This document shows, one piece after another, positions 34,601 through 40,433 of a stretch of DNA of 64,000 nucleotides. Under the pieces are notes generated by a model. It worked only from the letters and a program-made list of their open reading frames with translations. It ran no database searches and was not told where the DNA came from. Origin of the DNA: Galaxea fascicularis (taxonomy: Eukaryota; Cnidaria; Anthozoa; Scleractinia; Euphylliidae); assembly GCA_948470475.1 (NCBI GenBank), contig OX419338.1, forward strand, positions 16,844,030 through 16,908,029, in the 5' to 3' direction. How positions within the stretch are numbered: position 1 is the first letter of the stretch; each line of letters opens with the position of its first letter. Both the position numbers and the translations under genes were made by a program.

Positions 34601-35375
34601 ATATATGTTAATTTTAACTTCAGTTATGAGCTGCATTTTTCAAAGCTAAACATTCTAGAAATGGAGACCGCTATCACGTATAACCAAGAGCCATAATGGG
34701 ACAGCTGTCCCATTAACCTGGTGTAACTTAGATTGGCAACAGAAAGGAGACATGTCGCTTTCGTGATTCTTACAGGTCACGGAGGCAGCCGTGTCAAACA
34801 CATGCGGTAAGCTGGCAGCTATCAGTATTCCACAACAAAGCAGCAATCAGGAAATCATGAAAGGACCAGCCGAGGTGCACTTGTGGGACCTCAACTATCA
34901 CTCAAACTGGAAAGTGGTGTTATCAGAGCATCCATCCGTCGCTCGTCAACTTACAGTGGGTTGTAATCATCTCATAACTTTTATACAAACGTGGAAAAAT
35001 ATTTCTCACACAGAAAGACTCCAGGGTGGATTGTTGGGACTTAATGAGGACAAAGCCGCTTCTCCGGCTGACGAAGCTGTTATCCAAGTCTTCGATATAC
35101 GAGGATCAGCACTTCAAACTTTTCGGATCCCGGGCAGGTTTTCCGGTGTCAATGGTGCAAGTAATGACTCCTCCTTTAAAAACATTTCGGACGAACTAGT
35201 GGCTTACGGACTCGATGATGGGATTTTTAAGGCAAAGGGAGTGAAATATAATAAATTTCCGGGAGCATTTACTGTTAATAACACTGAAATTACAGCGGTG
35301 AACATGGCGTCTAATGGGAGGTCAGCTATCGTGGGGTGCGCAAATGGAAGTGTACACATCATTCAGATCACGTGA
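8634..35375 (+). CDS. NWD1/NWD2-like DUF4062-NACHT-WD repeat STAND protein
   Basis: This gene has 29 coding exons that join in consistent phase to about 1688 residues, close to human NWD1/NWD2 in size class. Exons: 8634-9106, 11316-11951, 12713-12831, 13362-13477, 13799-13834, 14364-14464, 14995-15076, 15954-16062, 16550-16734, 16941-17005, 17395-17565, 18540-18742, 19479-19629, 21187-21409, 24300-24377, 24790-24945, 25484-25514, 26818-26978, 27228-27375, 28698-28783, 29138-29227, 29344-29436, 29722-29851, 30722-30834, 31493-31690, 32179-32317, 32664-32802, 33275-33509, 34776-35375. Domain order is DUF4062 (about 88-200), NACHT (about 461-620), winged-helix/helical region (700-960), WD repeats (980-1688). 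STAND NTPases of this kind act as cytosolic sensors or scaffolds; ligand and effector are unknown here. The ATG at 8634 is the first in frame before conserved sequence. Non-coding 5' exons may exist and were not found. The weakest joins are the 31-nt exon and the two GC-AG introns. Confidence 0.9.
9107..11315 (+). other. NWD-like gene intron 1, with nested repeats
   Basis: This 2.2-kb intron has no coding sequence. It contains the right arm of the 7959-8067 inverted repeat, interrupted by a 370-bp MITE (9740-10108). Further down, around 10650-11150, is AT-rich sequence with chance open frames on both strands. Confidence 0.7.
9740..10108. mobile_element. MITE inserted in another repeat
   Basis: Terminal inverted repeats of about 35 bp: the left end runs AGGGAACTCAGTTAAGCAGC and on through ATGACGACGACGGCAA; the right end is TTGCCGTCGTCGTCGTCG through GCTTAAGCTCCCT. 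The insertion splits the repeat arm at 9706-9741 / 10108-10184, so it is younger than that repeat. A direct duplication of ATT may flank it. No ORF of note. Confidence 0.8.
12395..12700. mobile_element. MITE-like repeat, copy 1 of 3
   Basis: Intron sequence carrying GGGCATTATTCTCCCGTGA-type and GACTTCACTCTCGGTTAACA-type blocks. The same blocks occur in 13081-13255, and in reverse orientation in 57063-57352. It has internal inverted AAAATCTCAA / TTGAGATTTT blocks and no coding capacity. Confidence 0.6.
12713..13834 (+). CDS. NWD-like gene exons 3-5: linker before NACHT
   Basis: Exon 3 (12713-12831) encodes YSLHFQVTQEGRISTSKNKE and more, exon 4 (13362-13477) VIDNPLYSEILHHTTVTKKK and more, exon 5 (13799-13834) only VESYLKLVDGGK. 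All have AG acceptors and GT donors, and phases match: 2 to 1 to 0 to 0. In NWD proteins this segment links DUF4062 to the P-loop. Exon 5, at 12 codons, is short but in phase and leads directly into the PFVVYG strand before the Walker A motif. Confidence 0.8.
13081..13255. mobile_element. MITE-like repeat, copy 2 of 3
   Basis: Starts TGGCTGGTGCTTGTAGTCG and ends TTCACTCTCGGTTAATAAG. It contains inverted AATCTCAAGCCTCGGCC / GGCCTCAGTTGACGTTTGAGATT blocks. Same family as 12395-12700 and 57063-57352. Confidence 0.6.
14364..17005 (+). CDS. NWD-like gene exons 6-10: NACHT NTPase core
   Basis: Exon 6 (14364-14464) carries the Walker A motif GVSGCGKTSLLAKA (residues 466-473 are GxxGxGKT). Exon 7 (14995-15076) gives IHVIRYIGTSPSSTNIRSLL, the strand and helix after the P-loop. 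Exon 8 (15954-16062) is helical. Exon 9 (16550-16734) carries Walker B VLFLDSLDQL (Asp562, Asp565) and a sensor-1-like VHIVVSTLP (Ser592). Exon 10 (16941-17005) is VSSLESNDAESILDMRLQKEG. Key ATP-binding and hydrolysis residues are present, so the NTPase is probably active. The exon 9 donor is GAG|GCATGT, a non-canonical GC donor; phase 0 on both sides supports it. Confidence 0.9.
14647..14671 (+). other. G-quadruplex-capable G-rich tract in intron
   Basis: G-tracts of 5, 5, 2, 3 and 6 separated by single A or T bases on the transcribed sense strand of intron 6. They satisfy the four-tracts-of-three-or-more rule with one-base to few-base loops. Function is unknown. Confidence 0.6.
15468..15546. 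mobile_element. 73-bp perfect-hairpin MITE with TTA target duplication
   Basis: Element 15471-15543 starts GGGTGCGTTCGATTGGG and ends with its complement. Two arms of 36 bases pair perfectly around a single central G. TTA lies directly on both sides (15468-15470 and 15544-15546), the target-site duplication of PIF/Harbinger (Tourist-type) elements. It sits inside an intron of the NWD-like gene, so it is transcribed with the pre-mRNA and would fold into a long perfect stem. Confidence 0.9.
17022..17325. repeat. Degenerate pentanucleotide microsatellite
   Basis: About 300 bases in intron 10 built of changing 5-mers: (TTACG/TTATG)n at 17035-17095, then (CATAC/CCATG/TACCG)-like units to about 17325. 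The period of five persists while the unit sequence drifts. Open frames crossing it are repeat artefacts. Confidence 0.8.
17395..21409 (+). CDS. NWD-like gene exons 11-14: winged-helix and helical region
   Basis: Exon 11 (17395-17565), exon 12 (18540-18742; FVRRALGYITASKTGLTKSE, a winged-helix-like segment typical of STAND proteins), exon 13 (19479-19629; GYLVNVAADGHVVYKWYHRL) and exon 14 (21187-21409; VADQPLILSTNVTQKL, then LRKLRELPYHLIRSEMWNEF). The NLRKLRELPYHL stretch is a strong NWD/NACHT-family landmark. Exon 12 ends at TTAG|GCAAGC, a GC donor with otherwise good consensus; phase 1 matches exon 13, where a split GGT codon forms. The intron between exons 12 and 13 holds two adjacent MITEs. 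Confidence 0.85.
17566..18539 (+). other. NWD-like gene intron 11; hAT-like MITE at its end
   Basis: No coding sequence. A short TIR element occupies 18322-18487. The rest, including TTGTCGCCGTCGTCGCCGAC at about 18016, is repeat-like without clear ends. Confidence 0.6.
18316..18493. mobile_element. 166-bp hAT-like MITE with TAGTTG duplication
   Basis: The element 18322-18487 starts CAGGGTTTTCA and ends TGAAAACCCTG. The 6-base direct repeat TAGTTG flanks it on both sides (18316-18321, 18488-18493). Internal copies of CGTCCGGTACTT repeat. CAGGG-type ends suggest hAT, though hAT duplications are normally 8 bp. Confidence 0.8.
19175..19295. mobile_element. Fold-back MITE, 120 bp
   Basis: Left arm AATGACTGGTCCCTTAGGGA through ACAGGGAATTTTGTTTC pairs with the right arm GAAAATAAAATTCACTGTTC through CCAGTCATT with few mismatches. 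It directly abuts the next MITE in the intron between exons 12 and 13. Confidence 0.75.
19295..19454. mobile_element. MITE with TGGCCGTTTTCACAC ends
   Basis: Inverted ends TGGCCGTTTTCACACTAGAG and CTCGTGTGAAAACGGCCA continue inward as AGACGAACAAATCGTC and its complement, giving arms of about 34 bp with one mismatch. A related, larger member of the family lies at 47701-48017. Confidence 0.8.
19947..20349. mobile_element. MITE with AAAGCCGACGACACACT ends, 403 bp
   Basis: Left end AAAGCCGACGACACACTCTG continues CGATTTT; right end AAAATCGCTTAGTGTGTCGC continues CGGCTTT. The interior is crowded with short CGCGAT, GGCGA and TCGCC blocks in both orientations. The open frame across it (20104-20415) is a repeat artefact. 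Confidence 0.8.
21410..24299 (+). other. NWD-like gene intron 14, hosts the antisense GPCR
   Basis: A 2.9-kb intron. Apart from the GPCR on the opposite strand I see no exon. Frames around 21560-21781 resemble no family. A tRNA-like stretch near 24000-24080 has weak A- and B-box matches but no cloverleaf. Confidence 0.6.
22396..23325 (-). CDS. Class A (rhodopsin-family) GPCR, orphan, single exon, C-tail frameshifted
   Basis: The 309-residue frame encodes a seven-helix receptor. It has an N-terminus with possible N-glycosylation sites (NLT, NSS); TM1 with GN (SFGNMVVVFV); TM2 NLAIADLLVTA; and the conserved Cys at the top of TM3. The DRY-equivalent is DRCWAIVSPLRH. TM6 has SWVP in place of CWxP, and TM7 reads ANSALNPYIY. 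The first ATG is at 23325; an in-frame ATG at 23301 (MNLTTRM) is an alternative. The frame stops soon after NPYIYIF, removing helix 8 and the tail. In the alternative frame just after the AT run, downstream DNA encodes a typical GPCR tail (RQRNYRKAFRRLV) ending at 22314. The gene lies antisense in intron 14 of the NWD-like gene. The ligand is not predictable: no amine-binding Asp and no opsin Lys are seen. Confidence 0.88.
   Translation of the reverse strand: MRVTSIWKMNLTTRMCNTGRLELNSSHNTCIFRYCQNFSLKTKDTILAIVLYSIIAVGGSFGNMVVVFVIRQTPNLKTVCGVLIANLAIADLLVTAIAVPMLISNLAKGVLPQCSLDASSLVLIVVGRHSTSASLLMLAALSVDRCWAIVSPLRHKLKMTYWHLRKLLLLIWLVSPVIPILEVFSNAEQKLFLVRLKNAGVITCFVVIVMTGFITFMNVRVKSSKIRSLHATPGQSQISADLRERDNQVAKTIALVVVLFSLSWVPILTIVAIFPDYYSRLHFWTGLFGLANSALNPYIYIFLQTTELS
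24300..25514 (+). CDS. NWD-like gene exons 15-17: helical segment and microexon
   Basis: Exon 15 (24300-24377) encodes IPFLEAKCKADQVFSLTLDL, matching the segment that follows the LRKLRELPYHL landmark in this family. Exon 16 (24790-24945) encodes SKDKAAIIEDVYSCIRANAQ and more. Both are phase 0. A phase-1 link to exon 18 is then required. The 31-nt exon 25484-25514 (EYLQTSNNLG plus one base), with a pyrimidine-rich acceptor and the donor GGAG|GTATGA, supplies exactly that. A shorter version starting at 25496 is equally in phase. This microexon is the least certain part of the model. Confidence 0.65.
25300..25385 (+). repeat. LINE/SINE 3' tail remnant
   Basis: TTGTAAAGCGCTATTGGA-type sequence followed by GGCGCTATATAAATAAAG and a (TTATTG)-like simple tail is the typical 3' end of L2/CR1-type LINEs and the SINEs that use them. 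It lies in intron 16. Confidence 0.7.
25515..26817 (+). other. NWD-like gene intron 17, repeat-derived
   Basis: Contains a hairpin with AACGCAGACACAA / TTGTGTCTGCGTT arms at about 25932-25974 and low-copy repeat-like GGCGCC-containing sequence at 26100-26490. No exon was found, although an additional WD exon here cannot be excluded. Confidence 0.5.
26818..35375 (+). CDS. NWD-like gene exons 18-29: WD-repeat C-terminus
   Basis: Twelve exons with matching phases encode WD-type blades: HPAAVTKCVFSKGCKYLATY (exon 18), VLTIAPDGNSLAFGSDKMYL (exon 22), ATLSFSSTGAKLGAVLSNGT (exon 23), and the most canonical blade GHSAPVKACC with SDDCTVQLWDTR (exon 25). CSFSSDGRLAVSCSETENWV (exon 26) and IGPCFSEDDQFVSVFTKTGI (exon 27) follow. 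The last exon (34776-35375, 199 codons plus stop) has EVHLWDLNYHSNWK and ends in VGCANGSVHIIQIT then TGA. Many blades lack a classical GH or WD pair, common in this family. The C-terminal WD propeller is the likely sensing or autoinhibitory part; that is inference from related STAND proteins. Confidence 0.85.
27640..28566. mobile_element. TIR repeat with poly-G/poly-C ends
   Basis: Begins CCCGGGGGGGGAGGGTACTT and ends AAGTACCCCCCCCCCCCGG. Inside both ends are ATGGGGT-containing blocks. A shorter related element is at 29993-30306. Located in intron 19. Confidence 0.65.
28627..28686 (+). repeat. (ATT)n microsatellite next to a splice acceptor
   Basis: About 20 ATT units end only about 11 bases before the AG acceptor of exon 20 (28698), occupying the place of the polypyrimidine tract. 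Open frames over it are artefacts. Confidence 0.85.
29993..30306. mobile_element. TIR repeat with G-rich and C-rich ends, 0.3 kb
   Basis: The left end contains AGGGGGAGGGGGGTACT and GGGTTTCAAGTGACGGGGAT. The right end contains ATCCCCGTCACTTAAAATCC then AAGTACCTCCCCCC. Arms of about 35 bp pair. It is in intron 23. Confidence 0.7.
32930..33085 (+). repeat. Degenerate (TGAC/TGGC)n tetranucleotide repeat
   Basis: Repeats of CTGACTGG, TTGACTGG and close variants within intron 27 of the NWD-like gene. Confidence 0.8.
34065..34210. mobile_element. MITE with CAATACCCTCCATTT ends, 146 bp
   Basis: Starts CAATACCCTCCATTTCGC and ends GCTAAATGGAGGGTATTG, with partly complementary TCCGCGGACATTC / TGTCCAAGGACAAA blocks inside. 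It is in intron 28. Confidence 0.75.
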
Positions 35376-35924
35376 TTTGGTTACTCAGTGTTTGCTGGCT
35401 CTTTGTTCTATTGGGCCGTTCATTATAATAGAACGATCACTGGCAAAAGGTCTTTATACAGCCGATTGGCGCTTTGGTCTGAAGTCGTTCATGAAAGTGG
35501 GGTAAACCTAAATGTATTCAACACCTTAACGCCGCTTCGTAAAAGTAGTAAAGAGAAAAGAACGAAGGAGGCTCTTAACTAAGTTGTGAAATCTAAGACA
35601 ATCTCAGTGTTAAGAAATGAGAAAAAGATGCGGCAATCCAAATAGAAACACAGGGCCGTAGGCAGGTTTTTTCGTGGGAGGGTGCGATTTGTCCATGGAA
35701 ATGGACAAACGGAGCGCTGTAGGCGCGAACCTCTTGGGGGTCCGGTGGCATGATCCCTCGGGAAATTTCGAAAAATTGTGTTGCCTGAAGCTGCATTTCG
35801 TGCGTTTTTAGGGCAGTATGATATTGAAACAGGCAGCTGAAAGCAAACCTAAAAACGTGAATATAACTCAAATTTTTCAAATTCAAAATGCTTTTTTTCG
35901 CAAAGAAGTAGAGTAATAATAATG

Positions 35925-36255
35925 ATCATAGGCGTACGGGCCGGGGGGGCGGGGGGGCTGCAGCACCCCCAAAATTTTGGGCAACCTAGATTTTTAGGGC
36001 AGCAAGAGAAATTTGGGCAAAGCCAATTATTTAAGTTTATGTTTTCAAGCTGTTTTCTGAATTCGAATAGATAGATATTTTCTATTTTTTCCTGAAGTCG
36101 GCACTGTAAAGCCAGTTAAATTCACACGAGACAGCCGTTGCCTAGCACGTGACGAGCTTCTGGTCATTTCGTAAAATTTGGGCAGCTTGTAAGAATTTTT
36201 TGGGCAAATGGTTCACCGCCCCCCCTGGCAAAAAAATGCCCGTACGCCTATGATA
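35925..36255. mobile_element. MITE with ATCATAGGCGTACGGGC ends (copy in unit 1)
   Basis: Starts ATCATAGGCGTACGGGCC then a G-rich run, and ends in a C-rich run followed by GCCCGTACGCCTATGAT. The same element lies at 36909-37239 in the second tandem unit. Confidence 0.85.
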
Positions 36256-36379
36256 ATGATAATAATAATGATGATTTATTTCTATTGCGTGTGTTTCCGC
36301 ATAGTAAGATGCTCACACGCGCATTACAATATTCTAAATTGTAAATTCTTTACAATTTTCAAATCAAACCAAATCAAAT

Positions 36380-36555
36380 CAAATCAAATGTTGGTTTTTG
36401 GAGAGAGGGGAAAACCTGAGTACCCGGAGAAAAACCTCTCGGAGCAGAGTAGAGAACCAACAAACTCAACCCACTTATGATGCCGAGTCCGGGAATTCAA
36501 CCCGGGGTACGTTGGTGGATGCCGAGTGCTCTCACCACTGCACCAACCCTGATTA
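36380..36555 (-). repeat. tRNA-derived SINE (also 37364-37539)
   Basis: On the minus strand: GGTTGGTGCAGTGGTGAGAG (A box) and, 40 bases on, CCGGGTTGAATTCCCGG (B box). A conserved body follows with GAGAGGTTTTTCTCCGGGTA. A degraded third member lies at about 52715-52815. The (AATCA)n tract at 36361-36389 adjoins its 3' end. Confidence 0.8.
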
Positions 36556-36765
36556 TATTAATGTTGGGAATAATGTCACAATTGAAAAGGAACAGAAATA
36601 CAAACAAATTAAAGTTGCAAATTCGTATTATTCCAAATTAATTGTGGCACATTCTCTTGTGTGACATTATTCCCTAATTATAAAGTAGATCGTGATCAAC
36701 AGCAAACCGAGTGGCACTAGGTTTGCTGTTGATCATCACGATCTTTTAGGAGTGTCCCAAGCTCA

Positions 36766-37749
36766 TGCCTGAAGCTGCATTTCGTGCGTTTTTAGGGCAG
36801 TATGATATTGAAACAGGCAGCTGAAAGCAAACCTAAAAACGTGAATATAACTCAAATTTTTCAAATTCAAAATGCTTTTTTTCGCAAAGAAGTAGAGTAA
36901 TAATAATGATCATAGGCGTACGGGCCGGGGGGGCGGGGGGGCTGCAGCACCCCCAAAATTTTGGGCAACCTAGATTTTTAGGGCAGCAAGAGAAATTTGG
37001 GCAAAGCCAATTATTTAAGTTTATGTTTTCAAGCTGTTTTCTGAATTCGAATAGATAGATATTTTCTATTTTTTCCTGAAGTCGGCACTGTAAAGCCAGT
37101 TAAATTCACACGAGACAGCCGTTGCCTAGCACGTGACGAGCTTCTGGTCATTTCGTAAAATTTGGGCAGCTTGTAAGAATTTTTTGGGCAAATGGTTCAC
37201 CGCCCCCCCTGGCAAAAAAATGCCCGTACGCCTATGATAATGATAATAATAATGATGATTTATTTCTATTGCGTGTGTTTCCGCATAGTAAGATGCTCAC
37301 ACGCGCATTACAATATTCTAAATTGCAAATTCTTTACAATTTTCAAATCAAACCAAATCAAATCAAATCAAATGTTGGTTTTTGGAGAGAGGGGAAAACC
37401 TGAGTACCCGGAGAAAAACCTCTCGGAGCAGAGTAGAGAACCAACAAACTCAACCCACTTATGATGCCGAGTCCGGGAATTCAACCCGGGGTACGTTGGT
37501 GGATGCCGAGTGCTCTCACCACTGCACCAACCCTGATTATATTAATGTTGGGAATAATGTCACAATTGAAAAGGAACAGAAATACAAACAAATTAAAGTT
37601 GCAAATTCGTATTATTCCAAATTAATTGTGGCACATTCTCTTGTGTGACATTATTCCCTAATTATAAAGTAGATCGTGATCAACAGCAAACCGAGTGGCA
37701 CTAGGTTTGCTGTTGATCATCACGATCTTTTAGGAGTGTCCCAAGCTCA
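36766..37749. repeat. 984-bp direct tandem duplication, copy 2
   Basis: Second unit of the tandem pair, following with no intervening base. The near-identity means a very recent duplication, or an assembly duplication of one locus. Both units end with an inverted GATCGTGATCAACAGCAAAC / GTTTGCTGTTGATCATCACG pair. Confidence 0.95.
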
Positions 37750-40312
37750 AGCCTCCTTGGGTGCTTCTTAGCAAACACATCCACTACTTCGGGCGCACCC
37801 ATCGCACCCGCCACACTACCTACCTGCCTGAAACAAATGTATATGCGAGATATGCAATATAAAAAGAGACCGATGACAAAAACTTACTTATATATTAAAG
37901 CGCAATTGATGGCATATACTGTCCAATATTATTAGGCTTGACTTACACTTACCAGTTGCACTAACGTGTTTCTCAACAAAACCTTTCCAAAATTAGACTG
38001 AAAGGTTTCTAAAAACCTTGATTGAAATGGGCGATACTTTTCTAAAAACGCGGAGAATGAATGTAAATAGGGATTGGAGTGGTTGAGTTTGAATACTGTA
38101 TATGCATGTATTTAATTTCAGGCCTCATTAATTGGGGGCTTATTAGAGAGGAGAACTTATTCAGTTAAATCTTAAACACACCGTTTTCGTCGTAAAATAG
38201 TTTTTTGTACAAAACTCAAACAACTGCAGTTCAAATTTAAATGGAACGGTTGTTTTATAAGAATGTCTGCAATTAAAACATCATTGGATCTGCATTCAGT
38301 GTACCGTATACAGTTTTTGTTAAAAAAAAAAAAAAAAAGAGCATTTGGGCCGCATGAATTAATCGTAATAGGGAATAGGAGGTACTAATTACTAACTCTC
38401 ATGTCCCAAAAGGGGTTATCATAGAAGAGAGGAGGGGGAGGGAGGGGGGCTTATTACAAAGATCGACTTCTAAACGGGGGGCTTATTGGAGAGGGGGAAT
38501 AATGGGAGGGGGGGAGGGGCTTAATAACACTTTTAAAGTATGCATGTATGCTGACTTTTAAAACCAGAAACTGGCCACCTTACGTAGCGAAAATACTGAA
38601 AAACGAACACTTCTCTTCAAGCAGATTGAAAGTTGACTCATTCTGGACTGTGGAACCATTCGTTGTTTCCGAAAGAAAAATTAGACCAGGAACACTTCTT
38701 TCTGAAGGTTTCTAGACTTGTCAAGTTATGAAGGGTGCTAACTTAACTAATTTATTTCCTTATTTATTTTCTGTTGTTTTTTGTCGTTTGTCTATTTATT
38801 TCTTAAATTATTTATTTATTTATTTGTTCTTTGACATAGTTATCGGCATGATATTTGTTTTAATCACATTTCTAAAGAGTAGTCTTTAAGCTAGAAGTGT
38901 TATAAAAATACAGTCACTTGTATTACTGATTGGAACTGTTAGTTAGTGTGCCTGAATTACGTTGCTTTCCTTTTCACTGACACCTCTTTCAACTTTTTTA
39001 ATCTTCATTTACGATTTGTCGTTTTAGTTTGTTTTGTAGTTAATTCAAGGATTGCCGAAATTCCACTATCCCCTAAGATCTGATAATCAAAACAATCAAC
39101 CGTAATGTTTCTTTAGGACATGAAATGATTCCATAGGCTATTTCTAATCGCAGCTATAATTTGTACTTTACGTCTGTTTTTCTGTTCTCCATTGTTTGTC
39201 TTTCGTCCCGTATTCCTAGACCAGGTTATCATTGGTCGCGTTGGGTGTAATTTCAGGATTCCAATGCGATAGAGAACAGCTTGTCAAGTATTGGATCAAT
39301 TGATAGTTCAATCGGCTGGCTTCCCAGAAATGTTTCACGTCAATACCATATTTAAACCGCAGTTTTTCAGGTTTACCGAGAGTGGAAGTTTAAACACTTG
39401 CTCCTTTCAGCGCGTTCTCTGTGAGATTATTGTAAAAAAAGATCAATATGGGGCTTAAAAAATAAGGCGACAATTAGGGAAAAAAGTTGAAAATTTTTGA
39501 AGGTATTCTTAGTTTCACGTCACTCAAGTAAAAAATAAAACCACTAAAAACTGAAATATTTTAGTTTTTATGATGTCACAAGAATAATTTGCGCACTAGG
39601 AAAACAGTATGTTTGGCCTTGAAATTTGCGGGAAAAATCATGATCACGTGGCAATTTCTGTCGTTTTATATCTAAATTCTATAAAAAGAAAACCTTGCGA
39701 TAAACGGGTGTTTTCTCCTTGAATCCGGCTTTTAAAAGCCTTGACAAGACGAGCTGAATTAATTTTCTCTGTCATATTAAGTTGAAGGGTTATTGCAAAT
39801 CTTTAAACGCTTCCTTTCCGTATCATCATGAATACCGAAATATTGACTGTTTTCCAGTCGCGGTACGTCTGAAAGTATAGTGTTCGTTAAAAACCGGTTA
39901 TTTTGATGTATATTTAATTTTATTAACCAGACCGCAAATTCACTATCCCACCCATGGTTTTCGGTTAAAATGAATGAACAGTACAAGTTCTCAACAAACA
40001 AATAAAGTGAATCTTTCTAATTTTATTTTTTGACAAATTGATAAGCAGTTCCGGTTAATGTAGCCGATTCAATTTAGGTTTCACTCGTGTCAGTGCTCGT
40101 AAAGAATGAAAAATTACGTCAAAACGTTGTAAAAGCAGCCGCCGATCCACAACCTGAGAAAAGTGGATGGATTTACGTGGATTTGCTACAACTTTGACAA
40201 TGTCTTGACGAAATTAGCCACCAATAAAAGGACGGACACAATAAAAACCGAAATTGAAAACAAAGCGGAATTTCATTAAACATTTACAGGTCCATAGAGT
40301 ATTGTAAGCTCA
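37750..40312. other. Intergenic, no gene recognised
   Basis: AT-rich sequence with G-rich low-complexity blocks at 38425-38520 (repeated GGGGGCTTATTA units) and an A16 run at about 38322. No coding character on either strand. Confidence 0.5.
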
Positions 40313-40433
40313 CTAGTTTACTTCTTTAATACGTTGGTTTTGAAAAGCATTGATTTTGAGTGTCTTCAGGATTTCCACTGCTGAAGCCTTCTTTGTCAAG
40401 TAATGAGGTTCATGATGTTTCGTGGGATTAAAC
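40313..40433 (-). CDS. Candidate C-terminal exon, copy A (KHHEPHYLTKK)
   Basis: An acceptor TTCCTTCTCAG precedes a frame FNPTKHHEPHYLTKKAS that stops at 40313. The paralogous segment 55890-55838 gives SMLKHHDPHYMTRKPA then stop. The shared HH[ED]PHY[LM]T[KR]K peptide in both copies supports coding, but a 2-base length difference near the acceptor puts the copies in different incoming phases. Confidence 0.35.

Larger units (their letters stand above)
35782..36765. repeat. 984-bp direct tandem duplication, copy 1
   Basis: The unit begins TGCCTGAAGCTGCATTTCGT and recurs immediately downstream at 36766-37749 with one difference noted (T/C in AATTG[T/C]AAATT). It lies 0.4 kb after the NWD-like stop codon. 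Each copy contains a MITE, an (AATCA)n stretch and a minus-strand tRNA-like SINE head. Confidence 0.95.

Noticed and set aside
36208..36664. Two pairs of identical ORFs at 36.2-36.7 and 37.2-37.6 kb as a duplicated gene
   Set aside because: They run through a MITE and a SINE head; the duplication is real but the frames are not genes.
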